Positions 1 through 9,631 of a stretch of 64,000 bases of DNA are shown here, one piece after another. The number at the start of each line of letters is the position of its first letter. The stretch's first letter is position 1. This stretch comes from Cyprinodon diabolis. Its lineage: Eukaryota; Chordata; Actinopteri; Cyprinodontiformes; Cyprinodontidae. Under the pieces are notes generated by a model. The model did not search any database. It saw only the letters and a program-made list of their open reading frames with translations, and was not told where the DNA came from. Both the position numbers and the translations under genes were made by a program. The stretch spans positions 186,001 to 250,000 of the forward strand of contig JARPUW010000497.1 in assembly GCA_030533445.1 (NCBI GenBank), given 5' to 3'.

Positions 1-75
1 CCGTATTGGCCCGGTTCCCCAGACGGGCAGTAGGTGGCCCCCCTCAAAATTTCTTTAGAAATTTTCTAGTTATTA
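1..75 (+). repeat. Partial unit: tail of the unit preceding unit 1
   Basis: This is the last 75 bp of a unit. It carries the CTCF-like core (27-41), the perfect AT hairpin (46-65) and a short ATT run. It has no 66-bp minisatellite copy. Confidence 0.95.
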
Positions 76-454
76 TTATAATTCTCCCGTATACCCAAAA
101 CTTCGGCGCGTAACTAGTCCCGCACGGTTTGGCGGATCGGGCCCAAAGTTGGCACACGCGTCGGGACCAATGGGGTGATGTGTGCTTGTATAAAACTTTC
201 TCATTAGTCCGAAGGTTTGCGAATTATTAGCGAAAACGTCGCAAAAAAATCCCATAGGAAATGAATGGGGAGAGGAAAAAAAAAGCATAAAAAACAGCAC
301 TTCACTGTGTCGGCATACATTCACCTAGAAAAACAGTTTGAAGCTCAGTTTGTAGATAAATCCTTCGTCTATTTAAAACTGAAGACGGTATGTTGATAAC
401 TGCTACGGTTTTTGTATAATCAGACCTCAAGCGCCACAAAGTTTTAGCAAAATC
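76..454 (+). repeat. Unit head, with several CpGs (reference unit)
   Basis: This segment runs from the ATT microsatellite to the start of block A. It contains several CpGs in its first 100 bp, a nine-A run near 275, and near 405 a degenerate form of the ACGGTTTTTG core that recurs later in the unit. No gene is seen. A CCAAT (167-171) and a TATAAAA (189-195) are present, but their 18-bp spacing is wrong for a standard promoter. Confidence 0.6.
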
Positions 455-891
455 CAGCCTGCTAGAGTGGAGCAACTGAAAAGCTAGAGTGTGAGGCAGG
501 CGTTTTTTAAACACAAAAAAACATTTTAAACTCGCCCTCACGGCCACATATTTATAGCTAGAGTCACCATTTTTGGTCAGTTTGTAGACTGAAATCTCTG
601 GACCCACACAATATCTTCGGAATTACGGTAGGATTAATACTTTTCCTTAAAAACCCTCCAGACCGACCTAAAGTCGATGAAAATCAGAGCCGTTTTTCAT
701 TGGTTTTGGAGCAGAAGAGGGGAGAAAAACGAATCCGACTATGTGTTTTAAACTCGTCATAAATATTTTTCTGAATGACACACATACACCAAAGTTGGCA
801 TAGTTGGAGTCGAAGGATGACTGACGCTCACGGTGAAAAAATTTTTTGAATAACTCATACGGTTTTTGCTCAGCAGTCGTTTGTTCGGAGG
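455..891 (+). repeat. Block A, first copy of a 430-440 bp internal direct repeat
   Basis: It starts at CAGCCTGCTAGAG and ends at GTTTGTTCGGAGG. The same order of landmarks is found again at 1386-1812: CTCGCCCTCACGGCCACATA, GGTCAGTTTGTAGACTGAAA, TTCGGAATTACGGTAGGATT, ACTCGTCATAAATATTTTTC and a final ACGGTTTTTG core. The offset is 924-931 bp along the block. In unit 20 the two copies have fused into one. Confidence 0.88.
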
Positions 892-1385
892 ACATTTTAA
901 GCACCTGAAAGCTGAGTGACAGTGACCTGCTGCAGCTAGCTCAATTAGAAGCTTAGGTGTGATGAAACGTTTTTTCTTTTTCTTTCTCTTCCCATTCAGT
1001 TTGTAGATGACCTACAGCCATGAAAGTTACTCCAATTGAAGACAAGATATAGCTGTCGCTTAGATAAAAAGAATTTTTCAGATACCTTTTACGGTTTTTA
1101 CTCAGCAGTCGTTTGTTCGGAGGGGTGCTTTAGCAGCTAAAAGGTGAGTGAGAGTGAGGTCCTGCAGTTCAAACAAAGGGAGGAGCAGGTGGGCCAACCA
1201 TTTTGTTTGTGCTTCGTTTTGGGTTGTGAAAGACCTACAGACATGAAGGTTACCCCAGTCTGAGACAAAGGATAGATGTTGCTTTCACTGAAAGAATTTT
1301 TCAGATATCTTTTACGGTTTTTGCTCAGCAGTCGTTTGTTCGGAGGGTAAGCACCTGGAAGCTAGCTGACAGTTAGCTTCTGCAG
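892..1385 (+). repeat. Two degenerate repeats of about 228 bp between blocks A and B
   Basis: Two related segments each carry a GACCTACAG-ACATGAA-like stretch about 90 bp before ACGGTTTTT(A/G)CTCAGCAGTC, with GTTTGTTCGGAGGG following. The ACGG cores lie at 1091 and 1314, and the GACCTACAG landmarks are about 224 bp apart. A pyrimidine-rich run (TTTTTTCTTTTTCTTTCTC) lies near 970-990. No gene is seen. Confidence 0.8.
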
Positions 1386-1812
1386 CAGCCTGCTAGAGTG
1401 CAGCTGCTGAAATCTTAGTGTGAGGCGGCCATTTTTTAAGATCAAACATCTTATTCTCGCCCTCACGGCCACATATTTGGAGCTACAGTCACCATTTTTG
1501 GTCAGTTTGTAGACTGAAACCTCTGGACTCACACAATGTCTTCGGAATTACGGTAGGATTAATACTTTGCCTTAAAAACCCTCCAGACCAACCTAAAGTG
1601 GATGAGAGTTTCAGCCTTTCTCCATTCTTTTTGAGCTGAAGATGGGAGAAAAACGAATCAGACTATGTGTTTTCAACTCGTCATAAATATTTTTCTGAAT
1701 GACACACATACACCAAAGTTGGTATAGTTGGAGTCGAAGGATTGCTGATGCTCATGGTGAAAATGTTTTTTGAATAACTCATACGGTTTTTGATCAGTAG
1801 TCGTTTGTTCGG
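1386..1812 (+). repeat. Block B, second copy of the internal direct repeat
   Basis: This is a diverged copy of block A. It is recognisable over its whole length, with differences such as TTTTCAACTCG instead of TTTTAAACTCG and GGTATAGTTGG instead of GGCATAGTTGG. Those differences identify which block contributed to the fused copy in unit 20. Confidence 0.88.
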
Positions 1813-2056
1813 TGCCGTTCTTCCCATACAAAAAAGCCTGGGAAGAAGAAACCAATAGTGAGTGCAGCTGTTGTCTGTGTCAGTGAGAGGCTCGTTAAGC
1901 GTTGTCAAGGTTACCAAGCTTCAAACAGATTTTACCTCTGCTGTTTTAAACAGCACATATTAATCTAATGGAGGGTGAAAGGACTGATTTAACATTGGGA
2001 AATGGATACTATATGACTGCTGTACATGACACTTCCCTTGCCACTCAGCACTGATA
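1813..2056 (+). repeat. Linker with two inverted repeats
   Basis: At 1820-1845 CTTCCCA and TGGGAAG form a perfect 7-bp stem around a 12-nt A-rich loop. At 1939-1955 TGCTGTTT-T-AAACAGCA is a perfect 8-bp inverted repeat around one base. From about 1966 the sequence already resembles the 3' part of the 291-bp subrepeat (TGATTTAACATTGGGAAATG versus TGATTTAACATTTGGAAATG further on), so this end is a partial subrepeat. Confidence 0.7.
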
Positions 2057-2693
2057 GACTTTCAAAATAAGACTCCAGGGACCCTACAAAATAAAAGCCT
2101 CTATATTTTTTACATATATTTATTGCTCTATATGGCTCAACATTATGACCCAAACTCAACCCCGTTTTAGAGAATAGACTCTAGGAGACTGTTTAAAACA
2201 CACCCTATAGCAAATTTCAAAATAAAAGCCTCCCATTTCCGCTTCATCTACTGCCCTAATAACATGGAAAAAGAGTGATTTAACGATTGGAAAGTAATCA
2301 ACTATCATTGACGGGTCTGAACATTTTCTATAAACACAACTCTGTTGGACTTTCAAAATAAGACTCCAGGGACCCTACAAAATAAAAGCCTCTAGATTAT
2401 AGTAATGCATTAATTGATGCAAATGGCTCAACATTATGACCCAAACTCTTCCAGGTTGTTTTTATTAGACTCTAGTGACCTTTTCAAAACACACCCCAGA
2501 GCAAATTTCACAATAAAAGTCTCCCATTTACTCTGTAATACAGCAACTATTCACCTAATAACATGGAAAACCAGTGATTTAACATTTGGAAATGGATTCT
2601 ATATCACTGCTGGGCGTGACCCATCTTTTGATGCACATTCATGATAGACTTTCAAAATAAGACTACAAGGACTCTACAGAATAAAAGCCTCTT
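2057..2693 (+). repeat. 291-299 bp subrepeats with periodic AATAAA
   Basis: GACTTTCAAAATAAGACT starts at 2057, 2348 and 2647, giving spacings of 291 and 299 bp. ATGGCTCAACATTATGACCC occurs in each of the two full copies. Each copy looks like two related halves, since AAAATAAAAGCCTC or a close form appears roughly every 130-165 bp, always on the + strand. Unit 9 gained one extra 291-bp copy here, so the repeat is still recombining. Confidence 0.88.
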
Positions 2694-2768
2694 CCTTATA
2701 CACACTCATACATTCTGGCATATTGCTCATTGCCATTGGTGATTTCATCACTGCAATGGCTCTTAGAA

Positions 2769-2969
2769 GGCGGGCGGAGCCCGCCAATGGTAACAGGCGG
2801 GCGGAGCCCGCCAAAGGTGATTACATCACTGCAATGGCTCTTAGCAGGCGGGCGGAGCCCGCCATTGGTGATTTCATCACTGCAATGGCTCTTAGAAGGC
2901 GGGCAGAGCCCGCCATTGGTGATTTTTTTCTTCACTGAGATGGCTCCTAGCAGGCGGGCGAAGCCCGCC
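2769..2969 (+). repeat. GC-hairpin minisatellite, unit 1: five perfect hairpins
   Basis: Five copies of GGCGGGC-NNN-GCCCGCC lie at 2769-2785, 2796-2812, 2847-2863, 2898-2914 and 2953-2969. Each is a perfect 7-bp stem on a 3-nt loop (GGA, GGA, GGA, AGA, GAA). Copies 2 to 4 have a period of 51 bp and share the spacer core ATCACTGCAATGGCTCTTAG. Four of the five have the form C-GNA-G, a triloop class known to make unusually stable DNA mini-hairpins. Confidence 0.93.
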
Positions 2970-3197
2970 AACTGGGCTTTACCCACTGTGTTTCAATATG
3001 GACAACCCATATTACCCTTGTGCATCATACTCTGTGCACGTCTATTTCCCAGATTTCAGCACAAGTGGCACACAGCTCTCTTTGCCCATGAACTTGCCCT
3101 CTTTCCTTCCCTCAGCAGCCCTCAAAGGCGTAAGCAGTTGGTCTGGGGAGCCCCGACGTCACTTGCCAGGGCCGTATTGGCCCGGTTCCCCAGACGG

Positions 3198-3212
3198 GCA
3201 GTAGGTGGCCCC
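3198..3212 (+). promoter_or_regulatory. CTCF-like core motif, once per unit
   Basis: GCAGTAGGTGGCCCC agrees with the vertebrate CTCF core consensus (CCASYAGRKGGCRSY) at 13 of 15 positions by eye. The same 15 bases recur at 27, 6367, 9514, 12755, 16047, 19216, 22384, 25696, 29157, 32326, 35495, 38655, 41895, 45064, 48233, 51951, 55123, 58293, 61464 and 63779 (start positions). I checked most of them and none is altered. Binding is not shown by sequence alone, and a fish or other host would need its own matrix. Confidence 0.4.
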
Positions 3213-3216
3213 CCTC

Positions 3217-3236
3217 AAAATTTCTTTAGAAATTTT
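3217..3236. other. Perfect AT-rich hairpin at the unit junction
   Basis: AAAATTTCTTTAGAAATTTT is a perfect 9-bp inverted repeat on a TT loop. It is present at the unit junctions and directly precedes the site where the 66-bp minisatellite appears in some units. Where that minisatellite is present, the hairpin is enclosed by an outer 10-bp inverted repeat, GTGGCCCCCC/GGGGGGCCAC. Confidence 0.85.
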
Positions 3237-3243
3237 CTAGTTA

Positions 3244-6200
3244 TTATAATTCTCCCGTATACCCAAAACTTCGGCACCTAACTAGTCCCGCACGGTTTGG
3301 CGGATCGGGCCCAAAGTTGGCACACGCGTCGGGACCAATGGGGTGATGTGTGCTTGTATAAAACTTTCTCATTAGTCCGAAGGTTTGCGAATTATTAGCG
3401 AAAACGTCGCAAAAAAATCCCATAGGAAATGAATGGGGAGAGGAAAAAAAAAGCATAAAAAACAGCACTTCACTGTGTCGGCATACATTCACCTAGAAAA
3501 ACAGTTTGAAGCTCAGTTTGTAGATAAATCCTTCGTCTATTTAAAACTGAAGACGGTATGTTGATAACTGCTACGGTTTTTGTATAATCAGACCTCAAGC
3601 GCCACAAAGTTTTAGCAAAATCCAGCCTGCTAGAGTGGAGCAACTGAAAAGCTAGAGTGTGAGGCAGGCGTTTTTTAAACACAAAAAAACATTTTAAACT
3701 CGCCCTCACGGCCACATATTTATAGCTAGAGTCACCATTTTTGGTCAGTTTGTAGACTGAAATCTCTGGACCCACACAATATCTTCGGAATTACGGTAGG
3801 ATTAATACTTTTCCTTAAAAACCCTCCAGACCGACCTAAAGTCGATGAAAATCAGAGCCGTTTTTCATTGGTTTTGGAGCAGAAGAGGGGAGAAAAACGA
3901 ATCAGACTATGTGTTTTAAACTCGTCATAAATATTTTTCTGAATGACACACATACACCAAAGTTGGCATAGTTGGAGTCGAAGGATGACTGACGCTCACG
4001 GTGAAAAAATTTTTTGAATAACTCATACGGTTTTTGCTCAGCAGTCGTTTGTTCGGAGGACATTTTAAGCACCTGAAAGCTGAGTGACAGTGACCTGCTG
4101 CAGCTAGCTCAATTAGAAGCTTAGGTGTGATGAAACGTTTTTTCTTTTTCTTTCTCTTCCCATTCAGTTTGTAGATGACCTACAGCCATGAAAGTTACTC
4201 CAATCGAAGACAAGATATAGCTGTCGCTTAGATAAAAAGAATTTTTCAGATACCTTTTACGGTTTTTACTCAGCAGTCGTTTGTTCGGAGGGGTGCTTTA
4301 GCAGCTAAAAGGTGAGTGAGAGTGAGGTCCTGCAGTTAAAAGAAAGGGAGGAGCAGGTGGGCCAACCATTTTGTTTGTGCTTCGTTTTGGGTTGTGAAAG
4401 ACCTACAGACATGAAGGTTACCCCAGTCTGAGACAAAGGATAGATGTTGCTTTCACTGAAAGAATTTTTCAGATATCTTTTACGGTTTTTGCTCAGCAGT
4501 CGTTTGTTCGGAGGGTAAGCACCTGGAAGCTAGCTGACAGTTAGCTTCTGCAGCAGCCTGCTAGAGTGCAGCTGCTGAAATCTTAGTGTGAGGCGGCCAT
4601 TTTTTTCAGATCAAACATCTTATTCTCGCCCTCACGGCCACATATTTGGAGCTACAGTCACCATTTTTGGTCAGTTTGTAGACTGAAACCTCTGGACTCA
4701 CACAATGTCTTCGGAATTACGGTAGGATTAATACTTTTCCTTAAAAACCCTCCAGACCAACCTAAAGTCGATGAGAGTTTCAGCCTTTCTCTATTCTTTT
4801 TGAGCTGAAGATGGGAGAGAAACGAATCAGACTATGTGTTTTCAACTCGTCATAAATATTTTTCTGAATGACACACATACACCAAAGTTGGTATAGTTGG
4901 AGTCGAAGGATTGCTGATGCTCATGGTGAAAATGTTTTTTGAATAACTCATACGGTTTTTGATCAGTAGTCGTTTGTTCGGTGCCGTTCTTCCCATACAA
5001 AAAAGCCTGGGAAGAAGAAACCAATAGTGAGTGCAGCTGTTGTCTGTGTCAGTGAGAGGCTCGTTAAGCGTTGTCAAGGTTACCAAGCTTCAAACAGATT
5101 TTACCTCTGCTGTTTTAAACAGCACATATTAATCTAATGGAGGGTGAAAGGACTGATTTAACATTGGGAAATGGATACTATATGACTGCTGTCCATGACA
5201 CTTCCCTTGCCACTCAGCACTGATAGACTTTCAAAATAAGACTCCAGGGACCCTACAAAATAAAAGCCTCTATATTTTTTACATATATTTATTGCCCTAT
5301 ATGGCTCAACATTATGACCCAAACTCAACCCCGTTTTAGAGAATAGACTCTAGGAGACTGTTTAAAACACACCCTATAGCAAATTTCAAAATAAAAGCTT
5401 CCCATTTCCGCTTCATCTACTGCCCTAATAACATGGAAAAAGAGTGATTTAACGATTGGAAAGTAATCAACTATCATTGACGGGTCTGAACATTTTCTAT
5501 AAACACAACTCTGTTGGACTTTCAAAATAAGACTCCAGCGACCCTACAAAATAAAAGCCTCTAGATTATACTAATGCATTAATTGATGCAAATGGCTCAA
5601 CATTATGACCCAAACTCTTCCAGGTTGTTTTTATTAGACTCTAGTGACCTTTTCAAAACACACCCCAGAGCAAATTTCACAATAAAAGTCTCCCATTTAC
5701 TCTGTAATAAAGCAACTATTCACCTAATAACATGGAAAACCAGTGATTTAACATTTGGAAATGGATTCTATATCACTGCTGGGCGTGACCCATCTTTTGA
5801 TGCACATTCATGATAGACTTTCAAAATAAGACTACAAGGACTCTACAGAATAAAAGCCTCTTCCTTATACACACTCATACATTCTGGCATATTGCTCATT
5901 GCCATTGGTGATTTCATCACTGCAATGGCTCTTAGAAGGAGGGCGGAGCCCGCCAATGGTAACAGGCGGGCGGAGCCCGCCAAAGGTGATTACATCACTG
6001 CAATGGCTCTTAGCAGGCGGGCGGAGCCCGCCATTGGTGATTTCATCACTGCAATGGCTCTTAGAAGGCGGGCAGAGCCCGCCATTGGTGATTTTTTTCT
6101 TCACTGAGATGGCTCCTAGCAGGCGGGCGAAGCCCGCCAACTGGGCTTTACCCACTGTGTTTCAATATGGACAACCCATATTACCCTTGTGCATCATACG

Positions 6201-6412
6201 CTGTGCACGTCTATTTCCCAGATGTCAGCACAAGTGGCACACAGCTCTCTTTGCCCATGAACTTGCCCTCTTTCCTTCCCTCAGCAGCCCTCAAAGGCGT
6301 AAGCAGTTGGTCTGGGGAGCCCCGACGTCACTTGCCAGGGCCGTATTGGCCCGGTTCCCCAGACGGGCAGTAGGTGGCCCCCCTCAAAATTTCTTTAGAA
6401 ATTTTCTAGTTA
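3244..6412 (+). repeat. Macrosatellite unit 2 (3169 bp)
   Basis: Standard length, no 66-bp copy. Private head variant GGCACCTAAC. Its second half carries GCTTCCCATT, CTCCAGCGACC, AATAAAGCAAC and CAGATGTCAGC. These recur in unit 18, and the first three also recur in units 16 and 17. Confidence 0.95.
5938..6138 (+). repeat. GC-hairpin minisatellite, unit 2
   Basis: Five hairpins are present. The first is GGAGGGC-GGA-GCCCGCC, with one mismatch in the stem, a variant shared with units 16, 17 and 18. The other four are perfect. Confidence 0.92.
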
Positions 6413-9084
6413 TTATAATTCTCCCGTATACCCAAAACTTCGGCACGTAACTAGTCCCGCACGGTTTGGCGGATCGGGCCCAAAGTTGGCACACGCGTCG
6501 GGACCAATGGGGTGATGTGTGCTTGTATAAAACTTTCTCATTAGTCCGAAGGTTTGCGAATTATTAGCGAAAACGTCGCAAAAAAAGCCCATAGGAAATG
6601 AATGGGGAGAGGAAAAAAAAAGCATAAAAAACAGCACTTCACTGTGTCGGCATACATTCACCTAGAAAAACAGTTTGAAGCTCAGTTTGTAGATAAATCC
6701 TTCGTCTATTTAAAACTGAAGACGGTATGTTGATAACTGCTACGGTTTTTGTATAATCAGACCTCAAGCGCCACAAAGTTTTAGCAAAATCCAGCCTGCT
6801 AGAGTGGAGCAACTGAAAAGCTAGAGTGTGAGGCAGGCGTTTTTTAAACACAAAAAAGCATTTTAAACTCGCCCTCACGGCCACATATTTATAGCTAGAG
6901 TCACCATTTTTGGTCAGTTTGTAGACTGAAATCTCTGGACCCACACAATATCTTCGGAATTACGGTAGGATTAATACTTTTCCTTAAAAACCCTCCAGAC
7001 CGACCTAAAGTCGATGAAAATCAGAGCCGTTTTTCATTGGTTTTGGAGCAGAAGAGGGGAGAAAAACGAATCAGACTATGTGTTTTAAACTCGTCATAAA
7101 TATTTTTCTGAATGACACACATACACCAAAGTTGGCATAGTTGGAGTCGAAGGATGACTGACGCTCACGGTGAAAATTTTTTTTGAATAACTCATACGGT
7201 TTTTGCTCAGCAGTCGTTTGTTCGGAGGACATTTTAAGCACCTGAAAGCTGAGTGACAGTGACCTGCTGCAGCTAGCTCAATTAGAAGCTTAGGTGTGAT
7301 GAAACGTTTTTTCTTTTTCTTTCTCTTCCCATTCAGTTTGTAGATGACCTACAGCCATGAAAGTTACTCCAATTGAAGACAAGATATAGCTGTCGCTTAG
7401 ATAAAAAGAATTTTTCAGATACCTTTTACGGTTTTTACTCAGCAGTCGTTTGTTCGGAGGGGTGCTTTAGCAGCTAAAAGGTGAGTGAGAGTGAGGTCCT
7501 GCAGTTCAAACAAAGGGAGGAGCAGGTGGGCCAACCATTTTGTTTGTGCTTCGTTTTGGGTTGTGAAAGACCTACAGACATGAAGGTTACCCCAGTCTGA
7601 GACAAAGGATAGATGTTGCTTTCACTGAAAGAATTTTTCAGATACCTTTTACGGTTTTTGCTCAGCAGTCGTTTGTTCGGAGGGTAAGCACCTGGAAGCT
7701 AGCTGACAGTTAGCTTCTGCAGCAGCCTGCTAGAGTGCAGCTGCTGAAATCTTAGTGTGAGGCGGCCATTTCTCGCCCTCACGGCCACATATTTGGAGCT
7801 ACAGTCACCATTTTTGGTCAGTTTGTAGACTGAAACCTCTGGACTCACACAATGTCTTCGGAATTACGGTAGGATTAATACTTTTCCTTAAAAACCCTCC
7901 AGACCAACCTAAAGTCGATGAGAGTTTCAGCCTTTCTCTATTCTTTTTGAGCTGAAGATGGGAGAGAAACGAATCAGACTATGTGTTTTCAACTCGTCAT
8001 AAATATTTTTCTGAATGACACACATACACCAAAGTTGGTATAGTTGGAGTCGAAGGATTGCTGATGCTGATGGTGAAAATGTTTTTTGAATAACTCATAT
8101 GGTTTTTGATCAGTAGTCGTTTGTTCGGTGCCGTTCTTCCCATACAAAAAAGCCTGGGAAGAAGAAACCAATAGTGAGTGCAGCTGTTGTCTGTGTCAGT
8201 GAGAGGCTCGTTAAGCGTTGTCAAGGTTACCAAGCTTCAAACAGATTTTACCTCTGCTGTTTTAAACAGCACATATTAATCTAATGGAGGGTGAAAGGAC
8301 TGATTTAACATTGGGAAATGGATACTATATGACTGCTGTCCATGACACTTCCCTTGCCACTCAGCACTGATAGACTTTCAAAATAAGACTCCAGGGACCC
8401 TACAAAATAAAAGCCTCTATATTTTTTACATATATTTATTGCCCTATATGGCTCAACATTATGACCCAAACTCAACCCCGTTTTAGAGAATAGACTCTAG
8501 GAGACTGTTTAAAACACACCCTATAGCAAATTTCAAAATAAAAGCCTCCCATTTCCGCTTCATCTACTGCCCTAATAACATGGAAAAAGAGTGATTTAAC
8601 GATTGGAAAGTAATCAACTATCATTGACGGATCTGAACATTTTCTATAAACACAACTCTGTTGGACTTTCAAAATAAGACTCCAGGGACCCTACAAAATA
8701 AAAGCCTCTAGATTATACTAATGCATTAATTGATGCAAATGGCTCAACATTATGACCCAAACTCTTCCAGGTTGTTTTTATTAGACTCTAGTGACCTTTT
8801 CAAAACACACCCCAGAGCAAATTTCACAATAAAAGTCTCCCATTTACTCTGTAATACAGCAACTATTCACCTAATAACATGGAAAACCAGTGATTTAACA
8901 TTTGGAAATGGATTCTATATCACTGCTGGGCGTGACCCATCTTTTGATGCACATTCATGATAGACTTTCAAAATAAGACTACAAGGACTCTACAGAATAA
9001 AAGCCTCTTCCTTATACACACTCATACATTCTGGCATATTGCTCATTGCCATTGGTGATTTCATCACTGCAATGGCTCTTAGAA

Positions 9085-9285
9085 GGCGGGCGGAGCCCGC
9101 CAATGGTAACAGGCGGGCGGAGCCCGCCAAAGGTGATTACATCACTGCAATGGCTCTTAGCAGGCGGGCGGAGCCCGCCATTGGTGATTTCATCACTGCA
9201 ATGGCTCTTAGAAGGCGGGCAGAGCCCGCCATTGGTGATTTTTTTCTTCACTGAGATGGCTCCCAGCAGGCGGGCGAAGCCCGCC
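9085..9285 (+). repeat. GC-hairpin minisatellite, unit 3
   Basis: Five perfect hairpins in the standard arrangement. The spacer before the fifth reads GGCTCCCAGCA instead of GGCTCCTAGCA, a change shared with unit 20. Confidence 0.92.
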
Positions 9286-9558
9286 AACTGGGCTTTACCC
9301 ACTGTGTTTCAATATGGACAACCCATATTACCCTTGTGCATCATACGCTGTGCACGTCTATTTCCCAGATTTCAGCACAAGTGGCACACAGCTCTCTTTG
9401 CCCATGAACTTGCCCTCTTTCCTTCCCTCAGCAGCCCTCAAAGGCGTAAGCAGTTGGTCTGGGGAGCCCCGACGTCACTTGCCAGGGCCGTATTGGCCCG
9501 GTTCCCCAGACGGGCAGTAGGTGGCCCCCCTCAAAATTTCTTTAGAAATTTTCTAGTT

Positions 9559-9631
9559 GGGGGGCCACATGCCGAAGGCATGGCCCACCTACTACTATTG
9601 CACATATTTATTCCGCGTATTATTATTATTA
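9559..9631 (+). repeat. 66-bp minisatellite, one copy (unit 3)
   Basis: The single copy starts at the six-G run, contains the CATGCC-GAA-GGCATG hairpin, then CCACCTACTACTATTGCAC and TTATTCCGCG, and ends in an ATT run that continues into the next unit. Confidence 0.92.

Larger units (their letters stand above)
76..3243 (+). repeat. Macrosatellite unit 1 (reference unit, 3168 bp)
   Basis: This standard-length unit has no 66-bp minisatellite copy. It belongs to a variant class shared with units 7 and 13: GAATCCGAC in block A, TTTGCCTTAA and GTGGATGAG in block B, CTGTACATG, GCTCTATATG, TTATAGTAATG and CATACTCTGTG. Its internal blocks are annotated separately as the model for all other units. No coding function is supported. 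Confidence 0.95.
2986..3243 (+). repeat. Unit tail (reference unit)
   Basis: The tail has an inverted repeat AATATGG/CCATATT with a 5-nt loop (2995-3013), a GACGTCAC half-CRE-like word, and GGGCC/GGCCC and GCCCG/CGGGC short stems. These are followed by a CTCF-like core (3198-3212), the perfect AT hairpin (3217-3236) and the ATT microsatellite. Open frames through it on both strands show no domain, and I treat it as non-coding. Confidence 0.6.
6413..9631 (+). repeat. Macrosatellite unit 3 (3219 bp)
   Basis: The unit gains about 72 bp from one 66-bp minisatellite copy and loses 22 bp at about 7771, in the T-run and following CAGATCAAACATCTTATT stretch of block B. The second core of the 228-bp region reads GATACCTTTTACGG, shared with units 6 and 9. 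Confidence 0.95.

Noticed and set aside
167..195. CCAAT and TATAAAA in the unit head as a promoter
   Set aside because: The two words are 18 bp apart, much closer than in normal promoters, and such short words are expected by chance in AT-rich DNA. Nothing downstream looks like a gene.
302..607. 101-codon - strand frame found in every unit
   Set aside because: It has no recognisable domain and overlaps block A and head repeats. The substitutions seen are few because the units are young, so conservation is not evidence of coding. A dN/dS test over diverged copies would be needed.
1384..1440. YY1-like words (GGCGGCCATTT, and CCATTTT elsewhere in the unit)
   Set aside because: The core is only CCAT plus T-run, the flanks are imperfect and unit 3 has a deletion directly beside it. 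Too weak to annotate, though worth including in any motif scan.
2769..2969. CRISPR array, from regularly spaced palindromic repeats
   Set aside because: The spacers are themselves repeated (ATCACTGCAATGGCTCTTAG), the palindromes are only 17 bp, spacing is irregular, and the same block recurs in every unit. It is a hairpin minisatellite.
2769..2969. Intrinsic bacterial terminators at the GC hairpins
   Set aside because: Only the fourth hairpin is followed nearby by a T-run, and nothing else in the window looks prokaryotic.
76..3243. Concatemer of a circular virus genome of about 3.2 kb
   Set aside because: Length alone suggested it, but there are no long overlapping frames, no replication protein and no structural gene, and the unit is built from nested satellite repeats.
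76..3243. rDNA intergenic spacer or small-RNA gene cluster (5S, U1, U2, U6, tRNA)
   Set aside because: No rRNA segment, no snRNA landmark sequence and no tRNA-like A/B boxes with a cloverleaf were recognised in the unit.
2730..3281. 183-codon + strand frame repeated in most units (up to 231 codons)
   Set aside because: It runs through the GC hairpins and tail. The same DNA is also open on the other strand and in another frame, there is no known domain, and it is broken in units 5, 8 and 12. Persistence across units reflects homogenised DNA, not demonstrated selection on protein.
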